A DNA stretch of 50,436 bases from Bondarzewia mesenterica (Eukaryota; Basidiomycota; Agaricomycetes; Russulales; Bondarzewiaceae), in contig SGPL01000223.1 in assembly GCA_004802705.1 (NCBI GenBank), positions 1 to 50,436 on the forward strand, in the 5' to 3' direction. Position 1 is the stretch's first letter. Each line of letters begins with the position of its first letter. Of this stretch, positions 32,682 to 42,553 are shown piece by piece. A model generated the notes under the pieces. The model saw only the letters and a list, made by a program, of their open reading frames with translations. It did not search any database and was not told the DNA's origin. Made by a program: the position numbers and the translations under genes.

Positions 32682-33585
32682 TATTAGGATGAGTGCAGTC
32701 TTGAGAACGTCTCAGAAGTGGGCCGCAAGGAAGACAGGAAGGTCAAGAGGTGTTCCGATCGTGAGTCCCTCTCTCTATATATATGCATGCACCAAATCCG
32801 GGTCACTTTACGCTGGAGATGAAAGTATCGATTTTTATTGGACGCCCCAGCCAGATGACGGAGGCCGAATTGACATGTCTCGGTGTTTGAAGTGATCGAA
32901 CGGTTGGCCGGTTCGACAGAGCAAGATACGCTGGAGATTGACAATTTAGATATGGCATTGTGTACCCCAAACCGAATGAAAAGACGGAGCGGCTGTGTGC
33001 ACTAACACAATGAAGGAGCTGCGTATCTGGGATGGGAACCGACGAAATGCAGGCGCACAGTCATGTGCCGAAGTGAAGGTCGGGCAGACGTGAACGCAGG
33101 CCGATGGCCGCATTCTATTGTATAAGTAAACAAGTGTATCGGCTGGAGATACAAGTACCGGATAAAATGCGCTGCCATCCAGTAATCGGCGCATTCATCG
33201 TTTCGACCGCGGCCCGTGAAAAGTAACGCAGACAAGGATGTCCAGATTCCAGAAGGTGGTGAAACCCCAAAGGTGTACAGACCAGTTGCTGAAATATCAA
33301 GATATACCTCGTTTCTCGCTCATAAGAATGACCATCAAGTATTAAATGTTACCATCGGTAAAGACGTTGATCAGAGCCACGAACACGNCGATGACATTCA
33401 AGACGATGGTGAGAGTGAGAAAGCAAAGATCACCGCGTTTCCGGCAAACACCGAGTTAACTGTACAGTCCCATCAGCCACCATCAGCCACAGCAAGACTG
33501 ACATCGCCCGAGTCGNTTCCCACGTTTGGTATACCCTCAAGACCCCGTCNACGCCATGGCGAGTAGCGAGCACGCCCCTCNAATC
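32682..33585. promoter_or_regulatory. Divergent intergenic region; TATA for the reductase
   Basis: TATATATA at 32777-32784 lies about 100 nt upstream of the reductase start on the minus strand and is the likely TATA box. The rest leads to the tiny first exon of eL38. The ORFs at 32946-33300 (-) and 33216-33566 (+) have no recognisable similarity, and the latter contains Ns. I see no further gene. Confidence 0.4.
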
Positions 33586-34097
33586 ATGGTTTCTCNCAGA
33601 GACTGACTCAANCTTGTTTTCGGTATNTGTTACAGCCCAAGGAAATCCGTGATATCAAGCAGTTCATCGACATCGCGTGTCGAAAGGATGCGTCCTGTGC
33701 GTAGNGCTACCATGCTTGTTATACGTGCGCTGACATCGTTTNCCCCCATTATCGTTGATGAATGTCATTCTGTCTCTGCTGTCCGTCCGGATCTATCTTG
33801 GAATTGCTNCCATTTCNTGCACCCGTCTCACCACATGTATCTCCAGCCGCACGCATCAAGAAGATTGCGTCGCGCGTCCCCGGTGCGAAGGAGAAGACCA
33901 AGTTCAAGATTCGCTGCTCACGGTACCTCTACACACTATCCCTCGACGACCCAGAAAAAGCCGAGAAGCTCAAGCAGTCNCTGCCCCCTGGTCCGTCCTT
34001 TTCCCACAGTTCTCAATGTTNAAACATAACCTTTTTCTTCTCTNCCATTCAGGTCTGACTGTTGTTGACGTCAAAAAAGGCTCCCAAGAAGAAATAA
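33586..34097 (+). CDS. RPL38: 60S ribosomal protein eL38 (RPL38)
   Basis: Small large-subunit ribosomal protein. Exon 1 is the start codon alone (33586-33588), followed by exons 33636-33696, 33847-33990 and 34053-34097. The product is [21 protein letters not shown], then [43 protein letters not shown] and TVVDV. This is the full eL38 pattern, with a short lineage-specific loop (SRVPGAKE). At the end the six-A run at 34073-34078 has one A too many. With five A it reads VDVKKAPKKK and stops at 34095-34097, a normal basic tail; as written the frame runs on. The 150-nt intron 2 is long for the region. Confidence 0.88.
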
Positions 34098-34702
34098 ACG
34101 CTTCGCGCGCNTTTNTTTTCCTTCTNCTTGTTTTATGACGATCGGATGTGGCTGTTGCGCCTTTGCCGGCCGAGNGCCGNGCGGATGTTGGGAGGGCGGC
34201 AGGGAGAGGCGAACAGGAGTGTATGTTTCTACGCCGTTAAAATTAATTATGCACGCATGGGCCATGTCCTTTTCCCTCCCACATCTTTCTTGGTTGAATT
34301 TCGGCACTCAGCATTTTGATTGTGCAAGGTGATGTTGACAGTGCAGACACGCACGACCTATGAGGCCTTCGCTCACATTCTTCATGAAGTGACCAGGATA
34401 CGAGTCTGTATGCCGAGCCAAGGTTTCGAAGTTGACTTGTGGTAAGTGCTAGATCAGTGGGGACGTATTTTGTATTCATCGTGCATGCTAAATCTTCAGC
34501 CTGATTTGTTTTGGGAGATGTATCAGATTTGCGCGACTGGTGCGCACCCCGCTTATAGTATCAGATTTCATTGATGAGGGTGAGTATTTGAAACATTGCA
34601 TCGCCCATTACACCGTCCACTGCACCGACAATTTGCGACTTATCATGAACCTCAACGTTCAACGCTTATCATGTGCAATACTTGTCTTTGTTCCGAATCC
34701 CT
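34098..34702. other. Intergenic, no gene seen
   Basis: 3' flank of eL38 with several Ns up to 34190, then unique sequence. Only short ORFs without recognisable features. Confidence 0.4.
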
Positions 34703-35542
34703 ATGACCCAACTTACCTTCAAGCGCGTCATTGAAAATCCCAGCTCTAGCCATCCAATGTCAGCAGTCGGAAACCATTCTGGAAGGCGAATGGTAAATTC
34801 AGTCTTCTTAGCCCGTGCGAGCTGCCAATGGATGCTAGAGAGCCGCTGTGCTACTACACTACAGCAGCAGAGCCTCTCCGTCGTCTCGCAACACCGTCCC
34901 ATCACTGTGGCACCCCTCTCGATGTTGGCAGTCCTCTCGTCCACACGCTCATCGTCCGCACTTTCCTACATCGGCCTCGCATTCACCCCGCTCGTCCTAT
35001 CCTCTAGCATGCTCAGTGTCAGACTCTTCTTGTGCCGCCATCGCCGCCGTCGCGGGGCCGTGACGCGCGGTGATGGGCAAGTGTTTTTCCAGCCAAAACG
35101 CACCTCGCGAGTGTCCAGTCGGGCGTCCTCCTCCGCCGACTGTGAGACCGACTCCGTCGTTTCTGATCTACAATCTCTACCCATCGCGCATGCCGCTCCC
35201 AGCGAGAAGCCCGGCCGCGGCCATCATTCNAATTTCACCCATCCACGCTCGAGCTNCCNCCGACCCCCTGACCCACATATGCGGCCGCATCTCGCAGAGG
35301 AAAGGCTGTACGAGCTCCACTCCAAAACGCCCGCCCCATTCATCGTTGGGTGGCCTGTGAGCATCCAGGTACGGATCGCGTCGGTGACGTCGACGGACCA
35401 GTTCGCTTCGTGCGACGACCCCGCCGCACTGTTCATCATTGCACTCACGCTCCCCAGCTCGTCATGCGACCCCGCCCGCATGCTGCGACGCAGCGTCAAG
35501 TTCACGTTCGAGGGCGGATATCTCAGCACGCCGCTGTCGTAG
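34703..35542 (+). CDS. Hypothetical Ser/Arg-rich protein with one possible membrane helix
   Basis: Open frame of about 279 codons from ATG 34703 (MTQLTFKRVIENPSSSHPMS). A hydrophobic stretch (LSYIGLAFTPLVLSSSMLSV) is followed by a basic cluster (RHRRRRG) and a long polar, Ser-rich part. The C-terminal 90 residues (TPAPFIVGWPVSIQVRIASV onward) look more ordered. I do not recognise a domain. Three Ns occur at 35230-35259. The stop codon lies only a few bases before the inner edge of the right inverted-repeat arm, so the frame may have been cut by the rearrangement. It could also be fortuitous, since the stretch is GC-rich. Confidence 0.35.
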   Translation: MTQLTFKRVIENPSSSHPMSAVGNHSGRRMVNSVFLARASCQWMLESRCATTLQQQSLSVVSQHRPITVAPLSMLAVLSSTRSSSALSYIGLAFTPLVLSSSMLSVRLFLCRHRRRRGAVTRGDGQVFFQPKRTSRVSSRASSSADCETDSVVSDLQSLPIAHAAPSEKPGRGHHXNFTHPRSSXXRPPDPHMRPHLAEERLYELHSKTPAPFIVGWPVSIQVRIASVTSTDQFASCDDPAALFIIALTLPSSSCDPARMLRRSVKFTFEGGYLSTPLS

Positions 35543-35544
35543 GC

Positions 35545-36320
35545 GGCCAACTCGCTAAACTTTCCGGTCTACATGTGCTCGCAGCATGCGCGCCGAATTA
35601 TTTTGATTTCTTGCGTGAGTTCAGTGCGGATGAGGTGTTCCATTATACGAGTCCGGACGCCTGCATGACGATTTGAGCGTATGTGGGAGGTCGGTTGAGG
35701 CGGGCGGTGGACGTCATTTCTGAGGGCCGTTTGGCGTTTCAGGTGTCGTTCGCGCCTGGACTTGAAGGTGGTAAAGTGGCGGTTTCCAGGACGTATGCTG
35801 GTCCGAGACCTGGTGTGGATGTGTGTTGTACATTTCCATTCATGTCGTTACCCGAAGTGAGCCTTTTAACCTCTCGTCTTGTTATTGTCCTAGTTAATCT
35901 ACGGACTTGATATTCTGCTGACGAATTATTATTATATCATTGTTGTTCTGAACCCGGGGGAAGGACAGAGTTACGAGTTCCCTGCGCGTCACAGCCCGAC
36001 CGAGGAGGATATCGCCCGGCGGAGAATGTTCGCACGGCGTATCGCGGATAGCGCTGGTAGAGGGATTCTCAGGCCGATACCGGCGTTCGTCTTACCTGAT
36101 GGGTTGGTGAGCGTGTCGCGGGAGCTTGATATGATGATGGAGGGTAACCTGAGTGCTTTCTGTCGCTTTATCTATGCCTTACGGTGCCTTTTTGATTTTG
36201 ATTTTAACTTTGTGACTGGGTATTTGGAAACAGGCAATCGGGCGAACTGTCAGGAAAAGAATATTCGATACACCTGATATCAAGGTCAGGAAGACGAGAG
36301 AGGGTCTCTCGGAGTGTTGA
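35545..36320 (+). pseudogene. Truncated ToxD-like reductase (right-arm copy)
   Basis: Inverted partial copy of 31146-31972. The first half (GroES-like domain and glycine motif) is absent. The copy begins at QLAKLSGLHVLAACAP, continues to TSPDACMTI, and meets TGA at about 35676 where the left copy has CGT-type sequence. It then runs on (GGRLRRAVDVISEGRLAFQV, ILRPIPAFVLPDG) to a plausible last exon (AIGRTVRKRIFDTPDIKVRK) ending at 36318-36320. Introns are kept at the same places. Not expected to make an enzyme. Confidence 0.8.
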
Positions 36321-36973
36321 TATTCGTGTAGCTTTTAGTTCTCGCTTTTTTCTTGTTGAATTTTAACTTAGCGTTTTTTATGTGCTGAGGGATGCATCGA
36401 GCCGTCACACCACGACCCCGCTCGCCCTTGAACACTGGTTGATATGTAGGCATCTTTGTGAAGTTCCAATTTGATGGGCTAGCATTTGCTGGCCAGAAAC
36501 GCATAGAGATGAGCATGAACGTGTCGTCAACGCAGCACCAGTAGAAGCGTCGTAGGGCCGGATTCTTGTCCTTTCTACCTTGTCTCTCTCACCGTCCTTT
36601 ATCCATGCGCGTTCGATAGGTGTAAAAGCACTTGGCCTTGTGCCTGTCATCTCCAACAACAGCTCCGTCTCGTCCTCCCGCATCTTTTATAGCATATCAT
36701 CGTTCGTGCGAAATCGAGATCGATGATGTATTGCCCTGTAAATTGCGGTGTCTTTTGGAGGTCCCTTGGCTACTAACTATTTTCAGACTTAAGTCACTTG
36801 CTCATCAAGAAAGAAGGGATTTAGAAATGCTATTTTGGCCAAGAAGTATCGCAAAACAAAGGAGAGCCTTGAATCATTTTCCTATGATATGAGATAAAAA
36901 CTGGTTCTGTAATGTCATCCAATGAGTGATCGGCGCTGCATCGGCGAAGGCCTACAGAAATGAGACGGGACGA

Positions 36974-38445
36974 TCAAACGATTCCGCTCTCCTCCCGCGC
37001 GCCTGCAATCTCCTTGCAACCATCATCGTCATGTGTTGTCACAGGGGGATTGAACCCGATCTGAATTATGGGGGAGTGATTGGGTTGGTCGTTCATCGAC
37101 AGCGAAAAGCGAGTTGCAGGCGGTGGATGGGTGGCCACCTGAAATACACTCTGTACGCCTTCGATGCTCGCTGTCATGTCCCAGGCTGTCTTTTGAAGGG
37201 CAACTAGGACGATGACCACAGTGGGATAGATGCCCTATGAAAATTTGTAAAGGTCATTAAGAAGAATCGTGGGTATAATTGGGTATAGCCTTGACGAACT
37301 GAAATATGAACCATGATGGCTTGCGTTAGGCGGGTAAAGATAGAGATTGGGGAAAATAGACTAATGATGTATACGATCTACGACATGCAGACTTGAGCAC
37401 ATCTTCGTGTGAAGAACGTCATCACTCACCCAGATCGCGCAATACAGGAAACCGGACTCGGCTAAGAGCGCGAGAATAGCTCCAGCCTTGAGCTTGAGTG
37501 GCGAACCGTCGCCAAGGTATGCCTTGATTGACCGACTATATTTCCTGAAATGAAAACAAAAGTAATCGATATCAGCCACAAAAATAAATTAGAAAATATC
37601 GAAGCCTACCAGGCTTTAAATGCGATGAGTGACGTAGCGACTATGTTCGTCGCCAATGGCAATGTAGAAGCAATCATCCCAAAAATAATGGTGGCATAGC
37701 CCATTCCCAGCAATCCTACACTGACAAACGCAACAACTAATGCAAATTGTAAATATGGATAGTCTCTGAGAAGAGACAAGTGAAGAACCCCACTAACCAG
37801 CCGTTGTAAACCACATCAAAGCAGGAACAATCATGACCTTGATATTTCGATCCCACAGAACCCATGCCCTCCAGAGAAGCACCGCATCGCTGAGGATGTA
37901 CTGAAAGTGTCGTGTGAGTCATTACTAGGCAAATCCAGGTTGGGCCAAAACCGACCAACATTGGTAATGGGCAAGTATGTCTGCACGTCCGACATTTGCT
38001 GGAACACGACAGAGTCATCAAAGATATCAAGTATAGAGGGGTAGACCAGAATTTGTAAATCAGACAGGACATCGGAAAACGCAATCACACAGCTCGATGC
38101 ATAGTGACAAGTAGAGACCAGAAACATAATGACGGTCACAAGCCACATCGTCAGGTTCGTTCTGAAATTGAACCCCTTACAACTGTGGTCCCGTTAGATA
38201 ACAATAGATTCGTGCCACGTTGTTCTGACTCACGCAAGAAAGTACGTGGAAAGAGCGAAGAAGGCAGCCCACAGACCTGCCAAGTCAGTCAGTCAACCAG
38301 AAAGCTCGAGACTGGTGATGGATACTGTAGCATCTATATGCTCACTGTAAAATCCGGTCTCGACAGCTAGGGGGATGGTTTCTCCAATGATGGAGGAAAT
38401 TTCAAAAGAGACATCATCAGACAACTCCAGAGAATCGGACGACAT
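36974..38445 (-). CDS. Seven-helix membrane protein, basidiomycete family of unknown function (copy 2)
   Basis: Paralog of 29085-30534 in the right arm, with the same eight-exon layout and no frame break. The start MSSDSLELSDDVSFEISS differs in sequence after the first six residues from copy 1. Helices include MWLVTVIMFLVSTCHYAS, VMIVPALMWFTTA, GMGYATIIFGMIASTLPLA, GAILALLAESGFLYCAIW, IVYIISLFSPISIFT and GIYPTVVIVLVALQ. An extra loop of about 15 residues (around SILDIFDDSVVFQQMS) before the segment with WRAWVLWDRN distinguishes it from copy 1. The tail ends in EESGIV. It is the better template for correcting copy 1. Function unknown. Confidence 0.82.
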
Positions 38446-38815
38446 TGCGAAGGTGTTTGATGCGGCTGGATGAGGGAGGCAGACAATTTCTAGATGAATC
38501 AAGCTGCTCAAGCATGCGGCAAGTCTCAAGGTTCAAGACAACCGAATTTCCAGGGATTAAATAGTCATACTAAACCGTTGTCCACAGCCTGTGAGATCAA
38601 GTTTCTTGGTTAGCGTGAATCTACACATGGAGAACCATTGAAACTGTACTTATTTTGACAGATTTGACAGCAGCGTGCTCCGCACGCATAAGGATTTCCT
38701 CATCAAGAACGTACATATCCGGGACACAGATGAAAGCCACCATAACTGACATACTCTGACACTTATTTGCGTCGCCGCTATGTCTGTTTCTGGCATGCCG
38801 GTGTATATTGAAGAG

Positions 38816-39089
38816 CATTAATCGACTCGCACCTTAGCCGCTCCCAGCTAACACCAGCAAATATAGGCAAATACGGCGCCAGAGGCGCCTTCCGAAACGA
38901 GCGCGTGTATTGCCCCAACGAAACGCAATCAAAACCGAGCGACAAGTGATCAACCACGGCCAGCGAGCGCACAACTACAAGACAGGGACCACCACGTAAT
39001 ATATATGTTTTTGATCGAAAGAGAAATTGAGCCAGATATACAAGTACAATGGTAAGAAACAGCATGAAAGACTGGGGCGGGAAGGGCGG
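38816..39089. other. Spacer between inverted arm and retroelement, no gene seen
   Basis: Unique sequence. Shallow ORFs on the minus strand (38778-39167) have hydrophobic runs but no recognisable domain and cross into the retroelement repeat. Confidence 0.4.
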
Positions 39090-39523
39090 GTAGCGAAATA
39101 AAATCTGCCTGGCAAGATGAGGACGTGAGCTATCTGTGAGCCTCGCAGGCCAGCAAAACAGACACAATANGGACCTGGCGAGATGAGGGCNTGAGCTAAG
39201 GAGTAGCGTACTCCTATTCGCTCGACTATCNCTCTCGCCNGAGTTGGAACAGACACCGCTCAGGNACCATTCNTGACAAATCTGCCACNGCCCCTAAGCG
39301 TNCTCCATACTCGGTCCTCGCAGTCGTGCGCGCCGCACTCATCTCGAACGCGTCAGTCCTCACAGTCGTGCGCACCGCACTCATCTCGAATGCGTCGGTC
39401 CTCACAGTCATGCGCGCTGCACTCTGAACACGTCCGGGGAACAAGGAAACTCACTGAGTCACCTGCAGCGGGCGAGCCATCGCCGAGTAGAGGTGCGGTC
39501 GATTACCCTAGTGTAAATGAATG
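39090..39523. repeat. Direct repeat R1 (3' side of the retroelement)
   Basis: 434 nt, matched in the same orientation by 41995-42383 at over 90% identity by eye, despite seven Ns. It contains two copies of a 23-nt motif (CCTGGCAAGATGAGGACGTG near 39108 and its variant near 39172). It also contains a 42-nt minisatellite in three units (39320-39425; each unit TCGGTCCTCGCAGTCGTGCG followed by CGCCGCACTCATCTCGAACG). The element reads on the minus strand, so this is its 3' repeat. Confidence 0.75.
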
Positions 39524-39579
39524 TTGGTGGAGGGTCAAGCATTGTGGCGTAAATGAGAGCCGAGAGCACAGTTAAAGCT

Positions 39580-40780
39580 GCAAACCAGAAAATGGTTTCT
39601 GTGCCTTGAGGGGGTGAAGGCAAGGGGCTCATGAAGCCTTCCCATCGAAGTGGGCACCAAAAGTGAGCCTCGGGGTCCAACGAGATAGTCATAGCCTGAG
39701 CATCAACTCGAAACCCAATAATTGTGAGTGCCCTTCTGAACTCCTGCTTCTTCTTCTCATGTGGGATGCCAAGAAAGTCTCATAGCTCTAGAAGGCAGAC
39801 CTGTTTTGTGGGGTAATAAGCATCATATGGCTTGTAGCAGACAAGCTCAGCCTGCACGTCATGACCGAAGGTGTCATCTACATAGGCCAGTAGCTCCAGA
39901 ATTCTTCGGATGTTGATCGCGATCCAAAGGACAAGCTCGAAGAAGGAGCACCATATGAAACCTCCCGCGCGATCTCTAAAATTATTACACCGGTCCACTT
40001 GGTGCTCGCCATCGACTGTAACAATCTGCTTGATTTGCCACAGCGGATGCATAGGGAGCTGACGATATGCCTGGGAAACATCTGACTTAAAAAGCCAAAT
40101 GGGTGCATCGCCAACCTCTGATCGAGAAGATAGTAGGTTGCACGCAAGATCTTGAACGTTATCTAAATGCATGCCAACTGCATCACGGTCAATGAGTAAA
40201 TTCAAAGAATAGTTGCCCGCTGAGTGGTCGACAACCATCCGGAAGGAATCTGTATGTGGCTTGGGCACCGCATGGATAGGCATGCTGTACATCCCCGATA
40301 ACAGGTCCTTGAACGGAGCTGAAAAATGACCTAACCGCTCTTCCTGCCTGCATTGCTCCTTGATGAACGCTAAACCCTCTGGCGTGAATGAGTCTCGAGA
40401 TTCATCCCATGATTCAAGATAGCCTTCACCCGGTCCCTCTGCACATGGCCAAAATCCTATGCGCAGCCCTCTCACAACCGACTGCACGAATGCTGGGTTA
40501 GGGTGATCTTGCAGTAGATACTCGAAACGGTCAACGTTAACTGTTGTTATGATTTTGAATAACTCGAGATTGTCCCGGATAGTGCTCCACGAAGTTTCAT
40601 CATGCAGGAAGTGGTCTGGAATGGAGGGAAGTGGAGCTGCCGTCTCAGTTGCAGATGCAGATGGCGTGACCGGTTTCTGATCTCCAGACCAAAGAAAGCC
40701 CCTCAAGAAACGAGGTGGCTTACTTGCGTGCGGCGCTTTGTGGACAATCAGCGTGGGGGTGTGCGGGAGACCTGCACTCA
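39580..40780 (-). pseudogene. Reverse transcriptase ORF of a basidiomycete retroelement (truncated)
   Basis: RT-like region with HPNPAFVQSVVRGLRIGFWP, FRMVVDHSAGNYSLN, LFKSDVSQAYRQLPMHPLW, QVDRCNNFRDRAGGFIW, and the catalytic box AYVDDTF (YxDD). It is in a different frame from, and follows, ORF1. At 39780 a TGA replaces the Trp of the conserved LLELWD line, and the frame continues as DFLGIPHEKKKQEFRRALTI and IGFRVD to about 39640. RNase H and recombinase or integrase parts are missing. This RT type is widespread in agaricomycetes; I place it nearest to tyrosine-recombinase (DIRS/Ngaro-like) elements, with moderate confidence. Confidence 0.7.
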
Positions 40781-41958
40781 GAGCAGATATGCTTGAACTT
40801 GCAGTTCTCCCAATTGCATCGCCCATCTCTATTCCAGGTGAGGCAAATCTCTTTCTCTCTCGCTCGAGATTTTCCACCTCGCGCTTTAGGTGCACCAACC
40901 GAAGATTGACCTCTCGATGCAGGGATGACGATTTGTGAGGTGAACAGGTCATTGAATTTTCCGAAGTCAGAGAGCTTGACATTATTCTGTCTGCCAACCC
41001 TACTGCGGATGGCCTTGTCGAAATTGATGACTGTATCGGCACTGGTGGCTGTGAACTGTCTGAGAATGTACTCCTCGTAAGCCTGCAGCTCGAGTCCTCG
41101 GTGTCAGTAGAGGTAGAGCACCCCTTGCTTGTATTTGTTCCAGGCAAGGGACCAGTCGGCCTGAGAGGAGACTGCTCGCTTGGGTCGCGATGAACCTGCT
41201 GAAATGACCTCGAAATCTCCAAGCTGCTGTGCCTCGCGCGGATCCCCTTCAAGCGTGTAGTGTGAAGTGACAATTTTGTCAAAATCGATGTAGGCACTCC
41301 TGATAAGGTCGTCCCACACAGCCGGGGGGATGTCGGGCAGGTCAGGCTGAGAGGCGATCTCGCTTTTGACAAACTTGACGTCTCGTACGTAGTTGGCCTT
41401 AAGCTCGAGTGTGAGCCTAAGCTCCTCATCAAGGGGAGCGGAGATGACATCCTGTCCGAAAGGGAAGAGTGAGGGATTGATGGGATGCTTGGGAGACTCG
41501 GTGCGCTCTCCGGACTCCTCATCATCGGTTCTGCGCCACTTGAGGGAAGGGGAGCGAGGCTGAGCCTCTCCAAGAGAGTTGGACGCCTCGCGCACTGCTC
41601 GGTCTCCTCGGTCCCCTGTGCCAATGCTGCTGTTGTCTGCTACTGGCCTGCTGGATTCATCTCCGACCACCTTCCTATCTGCATCGATCCCTTCGAGCTG
41701 TTCGAAGTAGTCATCGTAGGCCGCCCATCGCTCATCCTCGCTAAAAGGCTCGGTGTCGTGGAACTCGTCATCCGGCTTGCTCGAGAGTTTTTCGAGAAGC
41801 TGCCGTGCGGCTTGTGACTTTGTGGTATGGGTGAGTCGGAACTGTTCGACAACAGCCTCGCAGTCTTTCGACACCTTGGTAAGGAATGGGGACTGGCTTG
41901 GGACTGACCCCTGAGTCTGGCTGACAGAGGACTGTGTTGACGAGTCATCAAGTGACAT
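40720..41958 (-). pseudogene. Retroelement ORF1 (Gag-like, zinc-finger C-terminus)
   Basis: ORF beginning MSLDDSSTQSSVSQ at 41958. The N-terminal part is Ser-rich and predicted coiled. The middle (FPFGQDVISAPLDEELRLTL, ANYVRDVKFVKSEI, SAYIDFDKIVTSHYTLEGDP) and RPKRAVSSQADWSLAW match the conserved ORF1 of this family. A single in-frame TGA at 41104-41106 interrupts it. Beyond it the same frame continues (LELQAYEEYILRQF, DKAIRSRVGR) to a Cys/His cluster CLTWNRDGRCNWENCKFKHI, then CSECRSPAHPHADC, and a stop at 40720. It overlaps the RT frame at its end, as expected for ORF1/ORF2 of such elements. Confidence 0.7.
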
Positions 41959-41994
41959 TGAATTGATCAGAAGATGAGAGTTTGAACGACTATT

Positions 41995-42383
41995 GTAGCG
42001 AGATAAATTTGCCTGGCGAGATGAGGGCGTGAGCAATCTGTGAGCCTCGCAGGCCAGCAAAACAGAACAATACAGACCTGGCGAGATGAGGGCATGAGCT
42101 AAGGAGTAGCGTACTCCTATTCGCTCGACTATCTCTCTCGCCGGAGTTGGAACAGACACCGCTCAGGAACCATTCATGACAAATCTGCCACAGCCCCTAA
42201 GCGTGCTCCATACTCGGTCCTCGCAGTCGTGCGCGCCGCACTCATCTCGAACGCGTCGGTCCTCACAGTCGTGCGCGTCGCACTCCGAACACGTCCGGGG
42301 AACAAGGAAACTCGCTGAGTCACCTGCAGCGGGCGAGCCATCGCCGAGTAGAGGTGCGGTCGATTACCCTAGTGTAAACGAAC
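41995..42383. repeat. Direct repeat R2 (5' side of the retroelement)
   Basis: 389 nt, same orientation as R1. It has the paired 23-nt motif (near 42011 and 42079) but only two units of the 42-nt minisatellite, which accounts for its being about 45 nt shorter than R1. The two repeats plus the internal region span 3.3 kb. Confidence 0.75.
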
Positions 42384-42553
42384 GTCTAAACACGATGAAA
42401 CGCAGTGGAAGTACTTCGAGTACATGATACTTATTGATAGGTTAGGAGGTGATTTGAATGGGGTTAGGGTCTATTATTATGTAACAATTTGGAATGAAAA
42501 ACATTTGCGATCTGCTTTTGTGTAGCGTTGACGCGAACAGGGAGGTTCACTGG

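Larger units (their letters stand above)
35545..38815. repeat. Right arm of the 3.3 kb inverted duplication
   Basis: Reverse-complement counterpart of 28690-31972. Gene order is mirrored: reductase fragment (+), convergent spacer, membrane-protein gene (-) and its 5' region. The arms are separated by about 3.6 kb that holds the reductase 5' half, eL38 and the hypothetical ORF. Confidence 0.75.

Noticed and set aside
33697..33846. Possible C/D snoRNA in intron 2 of eL38 (GTTGATGAATG resembles a C box)
   Set aside because: No CTGA D box at a suitable distance downstream and no terminal stem; several Ns. Long introns of ribosomal genes often host snoRNAs, but the evidence here is too weak.
39780..41624. 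614-residue minus-strand ORF as one intact protein
   Set aside because: Its first 280 residues are a shadow of ORF1 in another frame (Ser/Pro-rich, no similarity to the family). Only the part from about 40780 onward is reverse transcriptase, and its end is a Trp-to-stop change.
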